A DNA stretch of 56,799 nucleotides from Candidatus Kaiserbacteria bacterium RIFCSPHIGHO2_02_FULL_49_34 (GCA_001781205.1 MFLE01000018.1:1-56799); one strand, 5' to 3'. Counted from the first letter of the stretch, positions 46,794 to 56,070 are shown. Notes: generated by a model not told the origin, from the letters alone. Numbers and translations are program-made.

Positions 46794-47603
46794 ATGCATA
46801 CACTTTATAAAAAAATAGGTCTCAGCTGCATGGCGCTTGCAGTACTCATTGCGGGGAGTACGGGTGTTCTCTCGCATTTTAAAGATGTAACACCGGCAGC
46901 AGTTGTTGCAAGTACGGTTGTAGAGAACACAAACGTTGCACGCACGCAGGCACAGCGTATGCTTTTGACACGAAGTGCCGTACTTGACAGGGCAGCAACG
47001 CTCAAGGCAAACGACATGCTCAAAAACCAATACTTTGCACATCGAAGCCCAAGCGGTGTTACACCATGGTACTGGTTCGATAAGGCACAGTACAAGTACC
47101 TTCGTGCAGGGGAGAACCTTGCAGTGCATTTTGATGACTCAGCTGAACTGGTTGATGCATGGCTACATTCGCCGAGTCATCGTGCTAATATCATGAATGG
47201 TGCCTATACTGAAATAGGCATCGGTATGGCCAAGGGAACGTTTGAAGGCGTGCCAACAACTTTCGTGGTGCAACTTTTTGGTACACCAAGACCAGCAACA
47301 AAGCAGGGGGCAGCGGTGGGTCTTCTTGACACAAATGAGTTTCGTGTTGTTTCAGAATCCAGTGATGTTGCACCGCATGAACTTGCAACGATTGAGCGCA
47401 CTACAATAACCACACAACATACGTTTGTACCGATTGCAATTATTGTATTCCTTATCGGCGCACTCTTTCTTGCGATACACATATGTCTCCGATGCCTTGC
47501 GCGGTCATGTACGCACATTTCTTTCATCATGCTTGGGGCGATTCTTGTACTCTCCCTTATCATCACATATACGGTTCGCATGATGCTTATGGGTGTGATA
47601 TAG
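46794..47603 (+). CDS. CAP/SCP-domain secreted or membrane protein
   Basis: 269 residues from ATG 46794. An N-terminal signal or anchor helix (LSCMALAVLIAGSTGVL) precedes the CAP domain (about residues 45-170), recognisable by AQRMLLTRSAVLDRAATLKANDM, YFAHRSPSGVTPWYWF, AGENLAVHF and SPSHRANIMNGAYTEIGIGM, where His and Glu form the CAP cavity. Two hydrophobic segments at the C-terminus (FVPIAIIVFLIGALFLAIH and HISFIMLGAILVLSLIITY) tether it. Bacterial CAP proteins are extracellular, with roles still unclear. It sits 4 nt after pilM. Confidence 0.85.
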   Translation: MHTLYKKIGLSCMALAVLIAGSTGVLSHFKDVTPAAVVASTVVENTNVARTQAQRMLLTRSAVLDRAATLKANDMLKNQYFAHRSPSGVTPWYWFDKAQYKYLRAGENLAVHFDDSAELVDAWLHSPSHRANIMNGAYTEIGIGMAKGTFEGVPTTFVVQLFGTPRPATKQGAAVGLLDTNEFRVVSESSDVAPHELATIERTTITTQHTFVPIAIIVFLIGALFLAIHICLRCLARSCTHISFIMLGAILVLSLIITYTVRMMLMGVI

Positions 47604-47604
47604 T
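47599..47604 (+). promoter_or_regulatory. -10 box of the LDT-carboxypeptidase gene
   Basis: TATAGT overlapping the stop region of the CAP gene, 9 nt before ATG 47614. Confidence 0.5.
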
Positions 47605-47613
47605 GCGCGCGTT

Positions 47614-49008
47614 ATGTCGTCACGTACCATGCTCCATGTTGCTGTTTGGATTCTCGGCACACTCCTTGCTCTAGGGGTCGTTGCCTTTTTTCTGTATTTC
47701 CAAAATATGCAATCGACAGATGGTGTCTCTGTGAATATGGCGCAGAAGGATGATGTCGAAGAAATGACGGAATTTCCTTTGCCGACACCACAAGAACTGA
47801 GCCGTTTCGGTACGGGTTCGGTGCGTGTTGAGCCGAATTACTATACAGACACCGTAAAGGCGCTGAAAGCTTCCAGTGCATCGTTTATCGAGGCAAACCT
47901 CACGACAATGAAAATTAACGCGTACCAAGAAGGCGTACTTTCATTTACTGTTGATATCAAAACAAAAGGTCGTCCCGGTTCATGGTGGCAGACTCCTGCA
48001 GGCGTCTATCATGCACAGACAAAAAAGCAAAAGCATTTTTCATCGTTCGGACACGTCTACACTGATTGGAATCTCCCATTCCAAGGCAATTTCTTTATCC
48101 ACGGTTGGCCGTACGATGAAGACGGTACGCCAGTCCCGCAGGGATTTTCAGGTGGCTGTATACGGCTAACTGATGAGGATGCACAGCGACTTTATGAATT
48201 TGCTGAAGTGGGTACACCGATTATTGTATACGAAGACTACTTCGCATCGGATAATTTCTCGTACGAAGCTGTTGCGCCAGTTGACATTACGGCAGCATCG
48301 TATCTCGCTATGGATATTCGGAGCAATGATGTCATTCTTGAGCAACATGCCTCAAGCACCTTTGCGATTGCATCAATTACCAAAATCATGACCGCGCTCA
48401 TTGCTACGGAATACATTAATCTCGACAAGAATCTCACCGTGTCCGCACGTGCTGCCACAGCGACAACCAGTAAGCCTCGCTTCACAGAGGGTGAATCAGT
48501 GCTTGCATTTCATGTGCTTTATCCGCTCCTCAATGAATCGTCAAATCAGTCTGCAACAGTGCTTGCTGAGTCAGTGGGTACGGAGCGGTATGTCCGTCTC
48601 ATGAATGACAAAGCAACAGCTATTGGGATGGCGCAAACAACCTTTGCTGATCCTTCGGGAGTTTTGGCTACGAATACCGCAACGGCCGAGGACCTTGCTC
48701 GTCTTGCACAGTATCTTTACTACAATCGTCCATTTGTCTTGAATCTTCTTGCTGGACGACTTGATCCTGGATTCTACGACGCACCTCAGTTTAATGATTT
48801 ATCGAACTTCAATATCTTTAGCGACGATGAGGCGTTTGTTGGCGGCAAAGTAGGACACACAAAAGCTGCTGACGAAACCATGCTTGCGGTATTTCATATC
48901 GACATTCGCGGCACCTCTCGTCCGATTGCTATTGTGGTCCTCGGTTCGACCAACATAAAAGATGATGTTAATAAAATTAGAGATTATATTGCTGAACGAT
49001 ATCGTTAG
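47614..49008 (+). CDS. L,D-transpeptidase/D,D-carboxypeptidase fusion
   Basis: 464 residues. An N-terminal membrane helix (VAVWILGTLLALGVVAFFLYF) anchors it outside. Residues 85-210 form a YkuD L,D-transpeptidase: IHGWPYDEDG supplies the His and FSGGCIRLTDED the catalytic Cys near residue 182. Residues 225-464 form a family S11 penicillin-binding carboxypeptidase: SITK (Ser-x-x-Lys) near 253, SSN near 309, and KVGHT in place of the usual KTG near 412. A carboxypeptidase trims pentapeptides to tetrapeptides, which are the donors of L,D-transpeptidases, so the two could work in sequence on peptidoglycan. It has its own promoter and terminator. Confidence 0.88.
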   Translation: MSSRTMLHVAVWILGTLLALGVVAFFLYFQNMQSTDGVSVNMAQKDDVEEMTEFPLPTPQELSRFGTGSVRVEPNYYTDTVKALKASSASFIEANLTTMKINAYQEGVLSFTVDIKTKGRPGSWWQTPAGVYHAQTKKQKHFSSFGHVYTDWNLPFQGNFFIHGWPYDEDGTPVPQGFSGGCIRLTDEDAQRLYEFAEVGTPIIVYEDYFASDNFSYEAVAPVDITAASYLAMDIRSNDVILEQHASSTFAIASITKIMTALIATEYINLDKNLTVSARAATATTSKPRFTEGESVLAFHVLYPLLNESSNQSATVLAESVGTERYVRLMNDKATAIGMAQTTFADPSGVLATNTATAEDLARLAQYLYYNRPFVLNLLAGRLDPGFYDAPQFNDLSNFNIFSDDEAFVGGKVGHTKAADETMLAVFHIDIRGTSRPIAIVVLGSTNIKDDVNKIRDYIAERYR

Positions 49009-49044
49009 AACAAAAGATGCCGAGGGCATCTTTTGTTATCCACA
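49009..49044. terminator. Terminator followed by a DnaA-box-like site
   Basis: AACAAAAGATGCC/GGCATCTTTTGTT with a 3-nt loop; TTATCCACA (49036-49044) overlaps the right arm. It matches the DnaA-box consensus but is single. Confidence 0.8.
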
Positions 49045-49066
49045 GGTCGCCTTTCTTGATATGTGG

Positions 49067-49072
49067 TATACT
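49067..49072 (+). promoter_or_regulatory. Extended -10 box of the 49081 gene
   Basis: TGGTATACT ending 8 nt before ATG 49081. Confidence 0.6.
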
Positions 49073-49080
49073 TCTGAGGT

Positions 49081-51033
49081 ATGAAATGTATACCGATTCA
49101 GATGCAGATATACCTCCGAATGACGGCGCTCCTTTTAGTGTCTATGCTTGTCGCGCTCCTTATAAGTATTCCACAAGCACATGCTACTGCAAATGATAAA
49201 ATTCACTACCAAGGCAAGCTCCTTGATTCAGGTGGTAGTCCTGTGACCGACGCTTCGCACACTATGCGTTTTCGCCTCTATACTGTCTCGACAGGCGGCT
49301 CAGCATTCTGGGATGAAACACAAACCGTTACGACCGCTGGTGGACTCTTCACTGCGCTCCTCGGTTCCGTCACCAGTCTGAGTGGTATCGATTGGAATCA
49401 AGCTCTCTACCTCGGTGTGACGGTTGATAGTGACAGCGAAATGACCCCTCGCCACACCGTCGGTGCTGTTCCCGCCGCACACACCCTTGCAGGCGCCCTT
49501 CGTCTCGACAGCGCCCTCGATTCTTATTTGAGCGGCAGTCTTGGTGTCGGCACGACAACCCCCATTTCAAAATTATCAGTTGTGGGTAGTGGTACTGGGT
49601 TTGGTTTGCGAGTAGACAACACAAGCACAGGAGATGGAATACAGATAAATACAGAAGCTAATACTTCCAATAATGGTTTACTTTGGAGTCAAGGAGGAAA
49701 CAATATCTTAAATATTTTCTCTACAGCAAGCAATCAGGCGACTTTGCGTCTGGCAAGCAGTACCGCGACGATGGTGGAGTTAAGTGCTGCTGGAAACTCT
49801 TATTTTAACGCTGGAAATATTGGTATCGGCACGACATCTCCATTAGCGAAACTCGACATCTACGGCACTGCGGGCTCTGCAAATATATTCACTCTGTCAT
49901 CGTCAACAAACGCACGACTCTTTACTGTAACAGCAGGAGGGGATGTGGGGGTTGGTACATCAACACCTACTGCGCAATTGCACACCACGGGTTCAGTACG
50001 TTTTCAAACGTTTGGTTCAGGAACACTCACGACAGATGCAGATGGTAATCTATCCGTATCTTCTGATGAACGCTTGAAGAATATCGAAGGTTCATTCACC
50101 AACGGCCTTGCAGCAATTCGTGGGCTTGAGCCAATTCGGTATCGCTGGAATGCGGAGAGTGGGCTTGAACAGGAATCTATCTATGCAGGTTTCTCTGCGC
50201 AGAATGTTATGGATCATATCGAAGATGCTGTTGGTATCGACAAAAACACTGGTTACTTCACGCTCAGTGATCGTCCGATTATTGCGGCATCAGTCAATGC
50301 AATTAAGGAGCTTGATAGTACCATTGAGTCACTTGCGTCAACGACTGCGGCAACTTCAACTGAAGAAGGTACACAAACCTTCATAGGTCGATTCTTCGAC
50401 CGTATGATTGCCTGGTTTGCAGATGCGGCAAATGGCATCGGCAACCTCTTCGCTAGCAGTTTCCATGCGAAGGATACGATCTGTATTAATGACACCTGTG
50501 TTGACGAAACAAAGCTTCGCGAGCTTCTTGGAGACGTGTCCGCAAGCGATACGACGGATTCAACAGGTTCATCGCAGACAACCTCTTCGGATGATAACAG
50601 TTCTGATACGATAGACGATACTGCAACCTCAACCGATGATGGCAGTACTTCGACAAGCTCAGGGCAGGCCGCAACCTCAACTGATAGCGGTACTGCAACT
50701 GCGACGTCAACCGATGATGGTGCCGGACCATCAACCGATTCTGTGGACGACACAGAGGCGCCAGTAATTACACTCAATGGCAATCCATCGATAATGATTG
50801 AGTACGGAGGTACGTATAACGAAGAAGGTGCAACGGCAACCGACAACGTCGACGCGAATGTTGAGATTGTCGTAACAGGTGCCGTTGATACAGGGGCGGC
50901 TGGCACGTATACTATTACTTACAACGCAACCGACACCGCAGGAAATGAATCAGTGATAACACGAGAAGTAATCGTAGATCCTGAGCCAACACCCGAACCT
51001 GAACCCGCACCTGAACCTGTGCCTGAAGAATAA
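49081..51033 (+). CDS. Secreted fibre-like protein with S74 intramolecular chaperone and DUF5011-like domain
   Basis: 650 residues with an N-terminal signal (LLLVSMLVALLISIPQAHA). A beta-structured region of about 120 residues follows, then collagen-like or fibre motifs with three GIGTTSPLAKLDIYG-type repeats typical of phage tail fibres. Residues 322-425 match the S74 chaperone: SSDERLKNIEGSF with Ser and Lys in the cleavage region, RYRWNAES, YAGFSAQNVMDHIEDAV. After a Ser/Asp/Thr-rich linker (470-555) comes a DUF5011-like Ig domain (GGTYNEEGATATDNVDANV) and a Pro/Glu tail. S74 domains trimerise fibres and then cut themselves off. It is probably a surface fibre. Confidence 0.78.
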   Translation: MKCIPIQMQIYLRMTALLLVSMLVALLISIPQAHATANDKIHYQGKLLDSGGSPVTDASHTMRFRLYTVSTGGSAFWDETQTVTTAGGLFTALLGSVTSLSGIDWNQALYLGVTVDSDSEMTPRHTVGAVPAAHTLAGALRLDSALDSYLSGSLGVGTTTPISKLSVVGSGTGFGLRVDNTSTGDGIQINTEANTSNNGLLWSQGGNNILNIFSTASNQATLRLASSTATMVELSAAGNSYFNAGNIGIGTTSPLAKLDIYGTAGSANIFTLSSSTNARLFTVTAGGDVGVGTSTPTAQLHTTGSVRFQTFGSGTLTTDADGNLSVSSDERLKNIEGSFTNGLAAIRGLEPIRYRWNAESGLEQESIYAGFSAQNVMDHIEDAVGIDKNTGYFTLSDRPIIAASVNAIKELDSTIESLASTTAATSTEEGTQTFIGRFFDRMIAWFADAANGIGNLFASSFHAKDTICINDTCVDETKLRELLGDVSASDTTDSTGSSQTTSSDDNSSDTIDDTATSTDDGSTSTSSGQAATSTDSGTATATSTDDGAGPSTDSVDDTEAPVITLNGNPSIMIEYGGTYNEEGATATDNVDANVEIVVTGAVDTGAAGTYTITYNATDTAGNESVITREVIVDPEPTPEPEPAPEPVPEE

Positions 51034-51049
51034 TCTGCTTGCTCGAACT

Positions 51050-51091
51050 AAAAAACACACCACTCAAAACTGGACTGAGCGGTGTTTTTTA
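51050..51091 (+). terminator. Terminator after the 49081 gene
   Basis: AAAAAACAC/GTGTTTTTT outer arms and CTCA/TGAG inner arms form a bipartite stem that ends in T residues. Confidence 0.65.
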
Positions 51092-51119
51092 TGAGGTAGT
51101 CACAATCTGCTCCAGAATT

Positions 51120-51148
51120 TGACTTCCTGTAAAAAGAGGAATACACTT
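51120..51148 (+). promoter_or_regulatory. Promoter of the antiporter gene
   Basis: TTGACT, a 17-nt spacer and TACACT, with about 28 nt to the ATG at 51177, so this gene has a short leader but no clear Shine-Dalgarno site. Confidence 0.5.
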
Positions 51149-51176
51149 TGCGCCTCATTCGAGTAACAATATTGCC

Positions 51177-53255
51177 ATGATAGAAAGCATTCTTGCCCTT
51201 ATCCTCATGTTTCTGTGCGCCTCTGGCGTCGGCGTTCTTGCAGAACGTATTCGGGTTCCGTACACTGTTCTTTTGGTGCCTGTTGGTATTATCCTCCTTC
51301 TTGCCTCGCAAATTACGTCGTTGCAATTTATTGGCTCCATCAACCTCACTCCTGAGCTTCTCTTTTACGCGTTCCTCCCTGTCCTTATCTTTGAATCCGC
51401 GTATAACATAAACTGGAAGCAGCTCCGTCGCAATAAATGGTCTATCACACTCCTCTCAGTCGTCTCGCTCCTTATCTCAACAATACTCATCGCGGTTGCA
51501 TTTAAGTTTGGACTCGGTCTCGCTGGGTGGGATGTACCGTGGCAAGTGGTGATTCTCTTTGGTGCGCTTATTTCGGCAACCGACCCGGTCGCCGTACTCG
51601 CACTCTTCAAAGAATACGGTGCGCCCAAACGCCTCTCGCTTATTTTTGAAGGCGAGTCTCTTTTCAATGACGGTACAGCACTCGCGCTCGCACTTGTACT
51701 TATTGCTGCATTTACCGCAACAGAAGACATCTCACTCGCGACAATGGTCGGGGAAGGCAGTCTCCTCTTCGTGTCGATGGTGGCGCTTGGTGCCGCACTC
51801 GGCGCGGTCTTCGGTTTTGTCTTTGCGAAGCTTATCGAAAAAATCCGCGACGACTCATCACTTGAGCTTACCCTTGCGCTCGTCATGGCACATGCAACCT
51901 TCATCAGTGCTGAGCTTCTTTCTGAATGGATGATGCACACCCAGCATTGGCCGATTGGGATTTCACCTGTTATCGCTACAACAATCGGCGCCATCACGAT
52001 GGGGAACTGGGGTCGCTATAAGCTCTCGTCACAAGTCCATGAATTTGCAGAGCACACGCTTGGTTACTTTGGTTTCTTGATCAATTCGATTATTTTCTTA
52101 CTCATTGGTTTTGAATTTATCGACATTACGCACCAGGTCGACATGTCGACACTTCTTGTGCCAGCACTTATTGCTATTGCGGTCGTGGTTGTTGCGCGAG
52201 CTGTCTCTGTGTATCCTGTCATGCAACTCTTTAATAAGACCAAGCTTGAGGAGCATATTCCGCTCCAGTGGCAACATATGCTCGCGTGGGGTTCTCTCCG
52301 TGGTGCCATTGCTATCGCGATTGTGCTTTCGATTCCAAAGGATTGGGTACCAGCGGGCTGGGTATACGACTTCACCCCGCAAGCGTTCATTGCAGGTATC
52401 ACCATTATCTGTATCTACTTCACGCTCTTTATTAAGGCAACAACCATCGGCGCAATTCTCGAACGTTTCCAGCTTACCAAGATGACGGCAATTGAATACG
52501 CGGGATATCTCCTTGCGCGTATGCGTATTGCTGACAAGGCGCTTTCTGAATCAGAACGATTCCTACGTCGTGGCTATGTCGACGAGGCGACGGCGCTGCA
52601 TGCGCGCGACGGCTACGAAAAATGGAAAACGCGTGCAATCGGACACATGCAGGCAACCTGCGCCGAGTATCCACAGACACCGATTCTTGCACTTCATTTG
52701 CACGTTGCTGGTATTGAAGCAAAGGTACTACACCGTCTCTATCACTACAAAGAAATAAATGAATTAGTGTATCGTCGTCTCTTGGGTAAGATAGAAGAAC
52801 GTATTCTTGATCTCGAAGAATCGACCGTTCCAACTATCGCAACAACCTGTGAGCCGTACTTCTCACTGTTTGACAAAATTGAGTCAGGCATGAGTCGTGT
52901 CGATGAGCTTCGTAATCACTACCTCTTCGCTCGCGCACGTATTATTGCTGCCAACAAAGTTCTCGAAGCGCTTGAACATGCAACACATGAAAAGAATCTC
53001 TTTGCCGACGATGACGTGCAAGATCTTATTTCTATCTATACGAAGCGTCGCGAAGAAGCGAAAAAACACATGCGGACACTTGCGGAAAAAGCGCCGAAAA
53101 TTGTGGGCGAGCTTGCGGTTGAACATATGGAAGACGGACTTCTCAAGGCAAAAGAACGAGAACTCGAAGAAATTATCGAAGAGGGTGTGGTAACGCCCAA
53201 AGCTGCACAAAAGCTTTCTGAGCGTATTCTCATCCACCGAACAACAAAGAAATAA
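51177..53255 (+). CDS. CPA1-type Na+/H+ antiporter (NhaP-like) with long cytosolic tail
   Basis: 692 residues. The first 420 hold about twelve helices with the CPA1 signatures: FALLFGALISATDPVAVLALF-like region (ISATDPVAV, near residue 137), FEGESLFNDGTALALAL near 158 with the transport Asp, and later LRGAIAIAIVLS near 375. Exchange of Na+ or K+ for H+ across the membrane is expected. Residues 430-692 form a helical, highly charged cytosolic domain of probable coiled coil (for example KRREEAKKHMRTLAEKAPK), longer than in minimal NhaP and possibly regulatory. It stands alone, followed by a terminator. Confidence 0.9.
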   Translation: MIESILALILMFLCASGVGVLAERIRVPYTVLLVPVGIILLLASQITSLQFIGSINLTPELLFYAFLPVLIFESAYNINWKQLRRNKWSITLLSVVSLLISTILIAVAFKFGLGLAGWDVPWQVVILFGALISATDPVAVLALFKEYGAPKRLSLIFEGESLFNDGTALALALVLIAAFTATEDISLATMVGEGSLLFVSMVALGAALGAVFGFVFAKLIEKIRDDSSLELTLALVMAHATFISAELLSEWMMHTQHWPIGISPVIATTIGAITMGNWGRYKLSSQVHEFAEHTLGYFGFLINSIIFLLIGFEFIDITHQVDMSTLLVPALIAIAVVVVARAVSVYPVMQLFNKTKLEEHIPLQWQHMLAWGSLRGAIAIAIVLSIPKDWVPAGWVYDFTPQAFIAGITIICIYFTLFIKATTIGAILERFQLTKMTAIEYAGYLLARMRIADKALSESERFLRRGYVDEATALHARDGYEKWKTRAIGHMQATCAEYPQTPILALHLHVAGIEAKVLHRLYHYKEINELVYRRLLGKIEERILDLEESTVPTIATTCEPYFSLFDKIESGMSRVDELRNHYLFARARIIAANKVLEALEHATHEKNLFADDDVQDLISIYTKRREEAKKHMRTLAEKAPKIVGELAVEHMEDGLLKAKERELEEIIEEGVVTPKAAQKLSERILIHRTTKK

Positions 53256-53260
53256 CGAAG

Positions 53261-53291
53261 AAAACAACTCCACACAACAGGGAGTTGTTTT
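53261..53291. terminator. Terminator after the antiporter gene
   Basis: AAAACAACTCC/GGAGTTGTTTT with a 9-nt loop. Confidence 0.85.
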
Positions 53292-53314
53292 AATGTCGGA
53301 CGGGGCGGATATGT

Positions 53315-53392
53315 TGACAAAAAACGAGAACCGTGTTTATATACATTCGGATTTGTTTTTTATCACCGCCACGTATATCTCTGAAGGAGAAA
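53315..53392 (+). promoter_or_regulatory. Consensus promoter and Shine-Dalgarno leader of the 53396 gene
   Basis: TTGACA, an 18-nt spacer, TATATA, then a leader of about 55 nt with GAAGGAG 9-10 nt before the ATG. The leadered, SD-bearing type contrasts with most genes in the window. Confidence 0.65.
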
Positions 53393-53395
53393 ATC

Positions 53396-54121
53396 ATGGA
53401 AGCAGTCAATGTGTTTCCGGGTCTGAGTATTCTCGACCGACACGAAACTGAATTGTTTGATGTCGAAACCTGTATGCTTAGCTACAACAATGTTGACTAT
53501 TCGGTCACTCGCATCCACGCAAAGGCGTCTGAAAACCCTCGATTCCTCGTCAACCTTGTCACCTGTGGCGAGCGCATTATTTGGAGCCATGAATGCTCGG
53601 GCTATCCCGGCGTTGCACTCCTTGCCATGACGGAAGGAGGTCCTGTCGTAGCGCTTTGTAAAGGCGAACGTGTCCAACGGATTGAGCCATTTGTCGACGA
53701 CCCCGACCTCGACGACATTGTCGAACGTGCAGAAGCAAAACGCGAGGCAGCCGAATCTATCGGGTATCAACCGTGGTTCTCTGACTACGAGCGGCGTGCG
53801 CAGATGCTTGAACAGGAAATCATCCGTATCAGCGCATGCGAAAATCGTCGCCGTGCGCATGTTGAATCCGAAGAAGCTCGTGCGGCACTTCTCACTCGTG
53901 TCATGCGTCGTCCGTACATCTCGGTAACTACCGAGAGGAATATGCGGGTTCGTGGCATTCCCGTTCGTGAGAACGAATGGGTCATGCTGCCGCCATCCTT
54001 TACCGCAGTTCTCGTCGAAGACCTTTCACGTCCACGCGACACCGCACGCGAAGTGTTCGATGTATATACCGATCTCCAAGGCGCCACCAAACGCCGGCAT
54101 GTACAACAAGTAGCGAGGTAA
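53396..54121 (+). CDS. Hypothetical protein with Shine-Dalgarno start and atypical codon style
   Basis: 241 residues, no signal peptide or membrane helix. The N-terminal 110 residues are alpha/beta with conserved-looking Cys and Trp (LVNLVTCGERIIWSHECSG). Residues 115-175 are a charged helix, probably coiled coil (RAEAKREAAESIGYQP). The C-terminal third is basic. No family recognised. C-ending codons and the AAGGAG site resemble the operon at 23435-26824 rather than the neighbours antiporter and nusA; lateral acquisition is possible. Confidence 0.6.
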   Translation: MEAVNVFPGLSILDRHETELFDVETCMLSYNNVDYSVTRIHAKASENPRFLVNLVTCGERIIWSHECSGYPGVALLAMTEGGPVVALCKGERVQRIEPFVDDPDLDDIVERAEAKREAAESIGYQPWFSDYERRAQMLEQEIIRISACENRRRAHVESEEARAALLTRVMRRPYISVTTERNMRVRGIPVRENEWVMLPPSFTAVLVEDLSRPRDTAREVFDVYTDLQGATKRRHVQQVAR

Positions 54122-54245
54122 TCGCATGCTTGTGAATATTTGCACATTTTTGCAGCATTAATCTATTGGATTGGTGCTGCTTTTCTTTTTCGAAAAATTC
54201 AGTATAGTACACATATTATTACATATACATAAACAAATATATTTC

Positions 54246-55517
54246 ATGTTATTTGACATTAAAGCAATTAGTGCGGCAATAGACGCATTTGAAGAGGAAA
54301 AGGGTATTGACCGCACAACGATGATTTCTGCTATCGAAGCAGCGCTCGGCACCGCCTACAAGCGCGAGTACGGCAAGAAGGGGCAAATCGTTCGTGCACA
54401 TCTCGATATGGCAACGGGTGCAACAAAGTTCGAGCAGATTAAAACCGTCGTTGACGAATCAACCGTACGTATGGATGAAGAAGAGGAAGTGGAACTCCCC
54501 GCACACCTTCAAGGCGACCGTCCGCGCTTCGACCGTAACGAAGAAGTTGTTGAATACAACGAAGACGGCACGCTTAAAATTCCGCGCTACGAGCCAGAGC
54601 GTCATCTCCTTATCCAAGCGGCGAAGCTTATTAAGAAGAACGTGCAGCTCGGCGACGAACTCGTCTTTCCACTTGATGCACCTGATGAAGATTTTGGGCG
54701 CATCGCCGCACAGGCAGCGAAGCAGGTTGTCTTCCAGAAGGTGCGCGAAGCAGAGCGAGGCATCGCACTCAAGGAATTCGCAACCAAAGAAGGCGAAATC
54801 ATTGTTGGGCAAGTACAGCGTTTCGAACGCGGCAATCTCTATATTGAGCTCGGCCGTACCGTGGCAATTATGCCCTATGCAGAACAGATTCCTGGCGAAC
54901 GTTACAAGACCGGCGACCGCATTACTGCGCTCGTAGTTTCGGTTGAAGAAACGCCGCGTGGCATCTCGATTAAACTTTCTCGTGCACATCCAGACTTCCT
55001 TGTGAAGCTCTTCATGCGCGAAGTGCCAGAAATCGCCTCAGGCGAAGTTGTGGTCAAAGCAATCGCACGCGAAGCAGGGCAGCGATCAAAGATTGCCGTG
55101 GCGTCTGAAGACCCCGGACTCGACCCCGTCGGTGCACTTATTGGTCAGCGTGGCGTCCGCGTTTCTGCGGTAACTGGTGAACTCTCGGGCGAACGCGTCG
55201 ATGTTATTGAATGGATGGAAGACCCAATCGACATGATCGAAGCAGCGCTTTCACCAGCACGCATCGAAGACATCGAAATCCTCGAAGAAAACGAAGAAGG
55301 CTCCGTTATCCGTGGACATGCACGCGTTACGGTTGCTCCCGACCAACAGTCACTCGCCATTGGTCGTGCGGGGCAAAACGTCCGCCTCGCCGCAAAACTT
55401 ATCAACTGGAAAATCGACATCGAAGCATCAAAGAAAGAAGAGGAGGAAGATGAAGAAGAAAAACCTGAAGACGATATGGAAGAAATGATCGAAGACATCG
55501 TCGACGGCAAGGAATAA
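54246..55517 (+). CDS. nusA: Transcription termination/antitermination factor NusA
   Basis: 423 residues from ATG 54246 (MLFDIKAISAAIDAFEEEKG). It binds RNA polymerase and modulates pausing, termination and antitermination. Domains in order: the N-terminal polymerase-binding domain (residues 1-170, with an acidic insert VRMDEEEEVEL), S1 (GEIIVGQVQRFERGNLYIELG near 185), KH1 (REAGQRSKIAVAS and DPVGALIGQRGVRVSAV near 290), KH2 (APDQQSLAIGRAGQNVRLAA near 370), and a short acidic tail. E. coli-type C-terminal repeats are absent, as in most non-proteobacteria. Confidence 0.95.
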   Translation: MLFDIKAISAAIDAFEEEKGIDRTTMISAIEAALGTAYKREYGKKGQIVRAHLDMATGATKFEQIKTVVDESTVRMDEEEEVELPAHLQGDRPRFDRNEEVVEYNEDGTLKIPRYEPERHLLIQAAKLIKKNVQLGDELVFPLDAPDEDFGRIAAQAAKQVVFQKVREAERGIALKEFATKEGEIIVGQVQRFERGNLYIELGRTVAIMPYAEQIPGERYKTGDRITALVVSVEETPRGISIKLSRAHPDFLVKLFMREVPEIASGEVVVKAIAREAGQRSKIAVASEDPGLDPVGALIGQRGVRVSAVTGELSGERVDVIEWMEDPIDMIEAALSPARIEDIEILEENEEGSVIRGHARVTVAPDQQSLAIGRAGQNVRLAAKLINWKIDIEASKKEEEEDEEEKPEDDMEEMIEDIVDGKE

Positions 55518-55546
55518 AAACATTCTCAGTAACTAAGTAACTAACC

Positions 55547-56062
55547 ATGAATCTCTTACACGATATCCCAGCGGGAACCGCTGATGAAATGAACGTTGTC
55601 ATTGAAATTCCAAAGTTCTCAAAGAACAAGTACGAAATTGACAAAGCAACCGGCATGATTGCACTCGACCGCGTAATGCACTCAGCGCAGGATTATCCGT
55701 TTGACTACGGCTTCGTGCCACAGACACACTGGCATGATGGCGACGCACTCGATGTGGTGGTGCTCACCACATACCCGCTTCATCCCGGCATCCTCGTCCG
55801 TGTCCGTCCTGTTGCAATTATGGACATGATTGACGGCGGCGAAAATGACAACAAAGTCATTGCAGTCCCGCTCGACGACCCACGTTTCGACGGTGTAAAG
55901 GATCTCACCGACGTGAACCCGCACACCCTCAAAGAAATCGAACACTTTTTTGCAACCTACAAAAAGGTTCAGAACAAGTCCGTTGAGGTCGGCGGCTTCC
56001 GCAATGCAGAAGCAGCAAAAGAAGCCTTCGCAGAAGCAGTGGCGCTCTACAGCACAAAATAG
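55547..56062 (+). CDS. ppa: Inorganic pyrophosphatase, family I
   Basis: 171 residues. It hydrolyses pyrophosphate to drive biosynthesis. VIEIPKFSKNKYEIDKATG, DRVMHSAQDYPFDYGFVPQT, the metal-binding DGDALDVVVL and the later IDGGENDNKVIAVPLDDPR with KDLTDVNPHTLKEIEHFF are the family blocks, with Lys, Tyr and Asp residues in place. It lies 29 nt after nusA and may share its transcript. A terminator-like stem follows. Confidence 0.95.
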   Translation: MNLLHDIPAGTADEMNVVIEIPKFSKNKYEIDKATGMIALDRVMHSAQDYPFDYGFVPQTHWHDGDALDVVVLTTYPLHPGILVRVRPVAIMDMIDGGENDNKVIAVPLDDPRFDGVKDLTDVNPHTLKEIEHFFATYKKVQNKSVEVGGFRNAEAAKEAFAEAVALYSTK

Positions 56063-56070
56063 CAAACCAA

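Noticed and set aside
49081-51033. Prophage remnant at the S74-type gene
   Set aside because: No capsid, terminase, integrase or lysis gene surrounds it, and the protein has a signal peptide.
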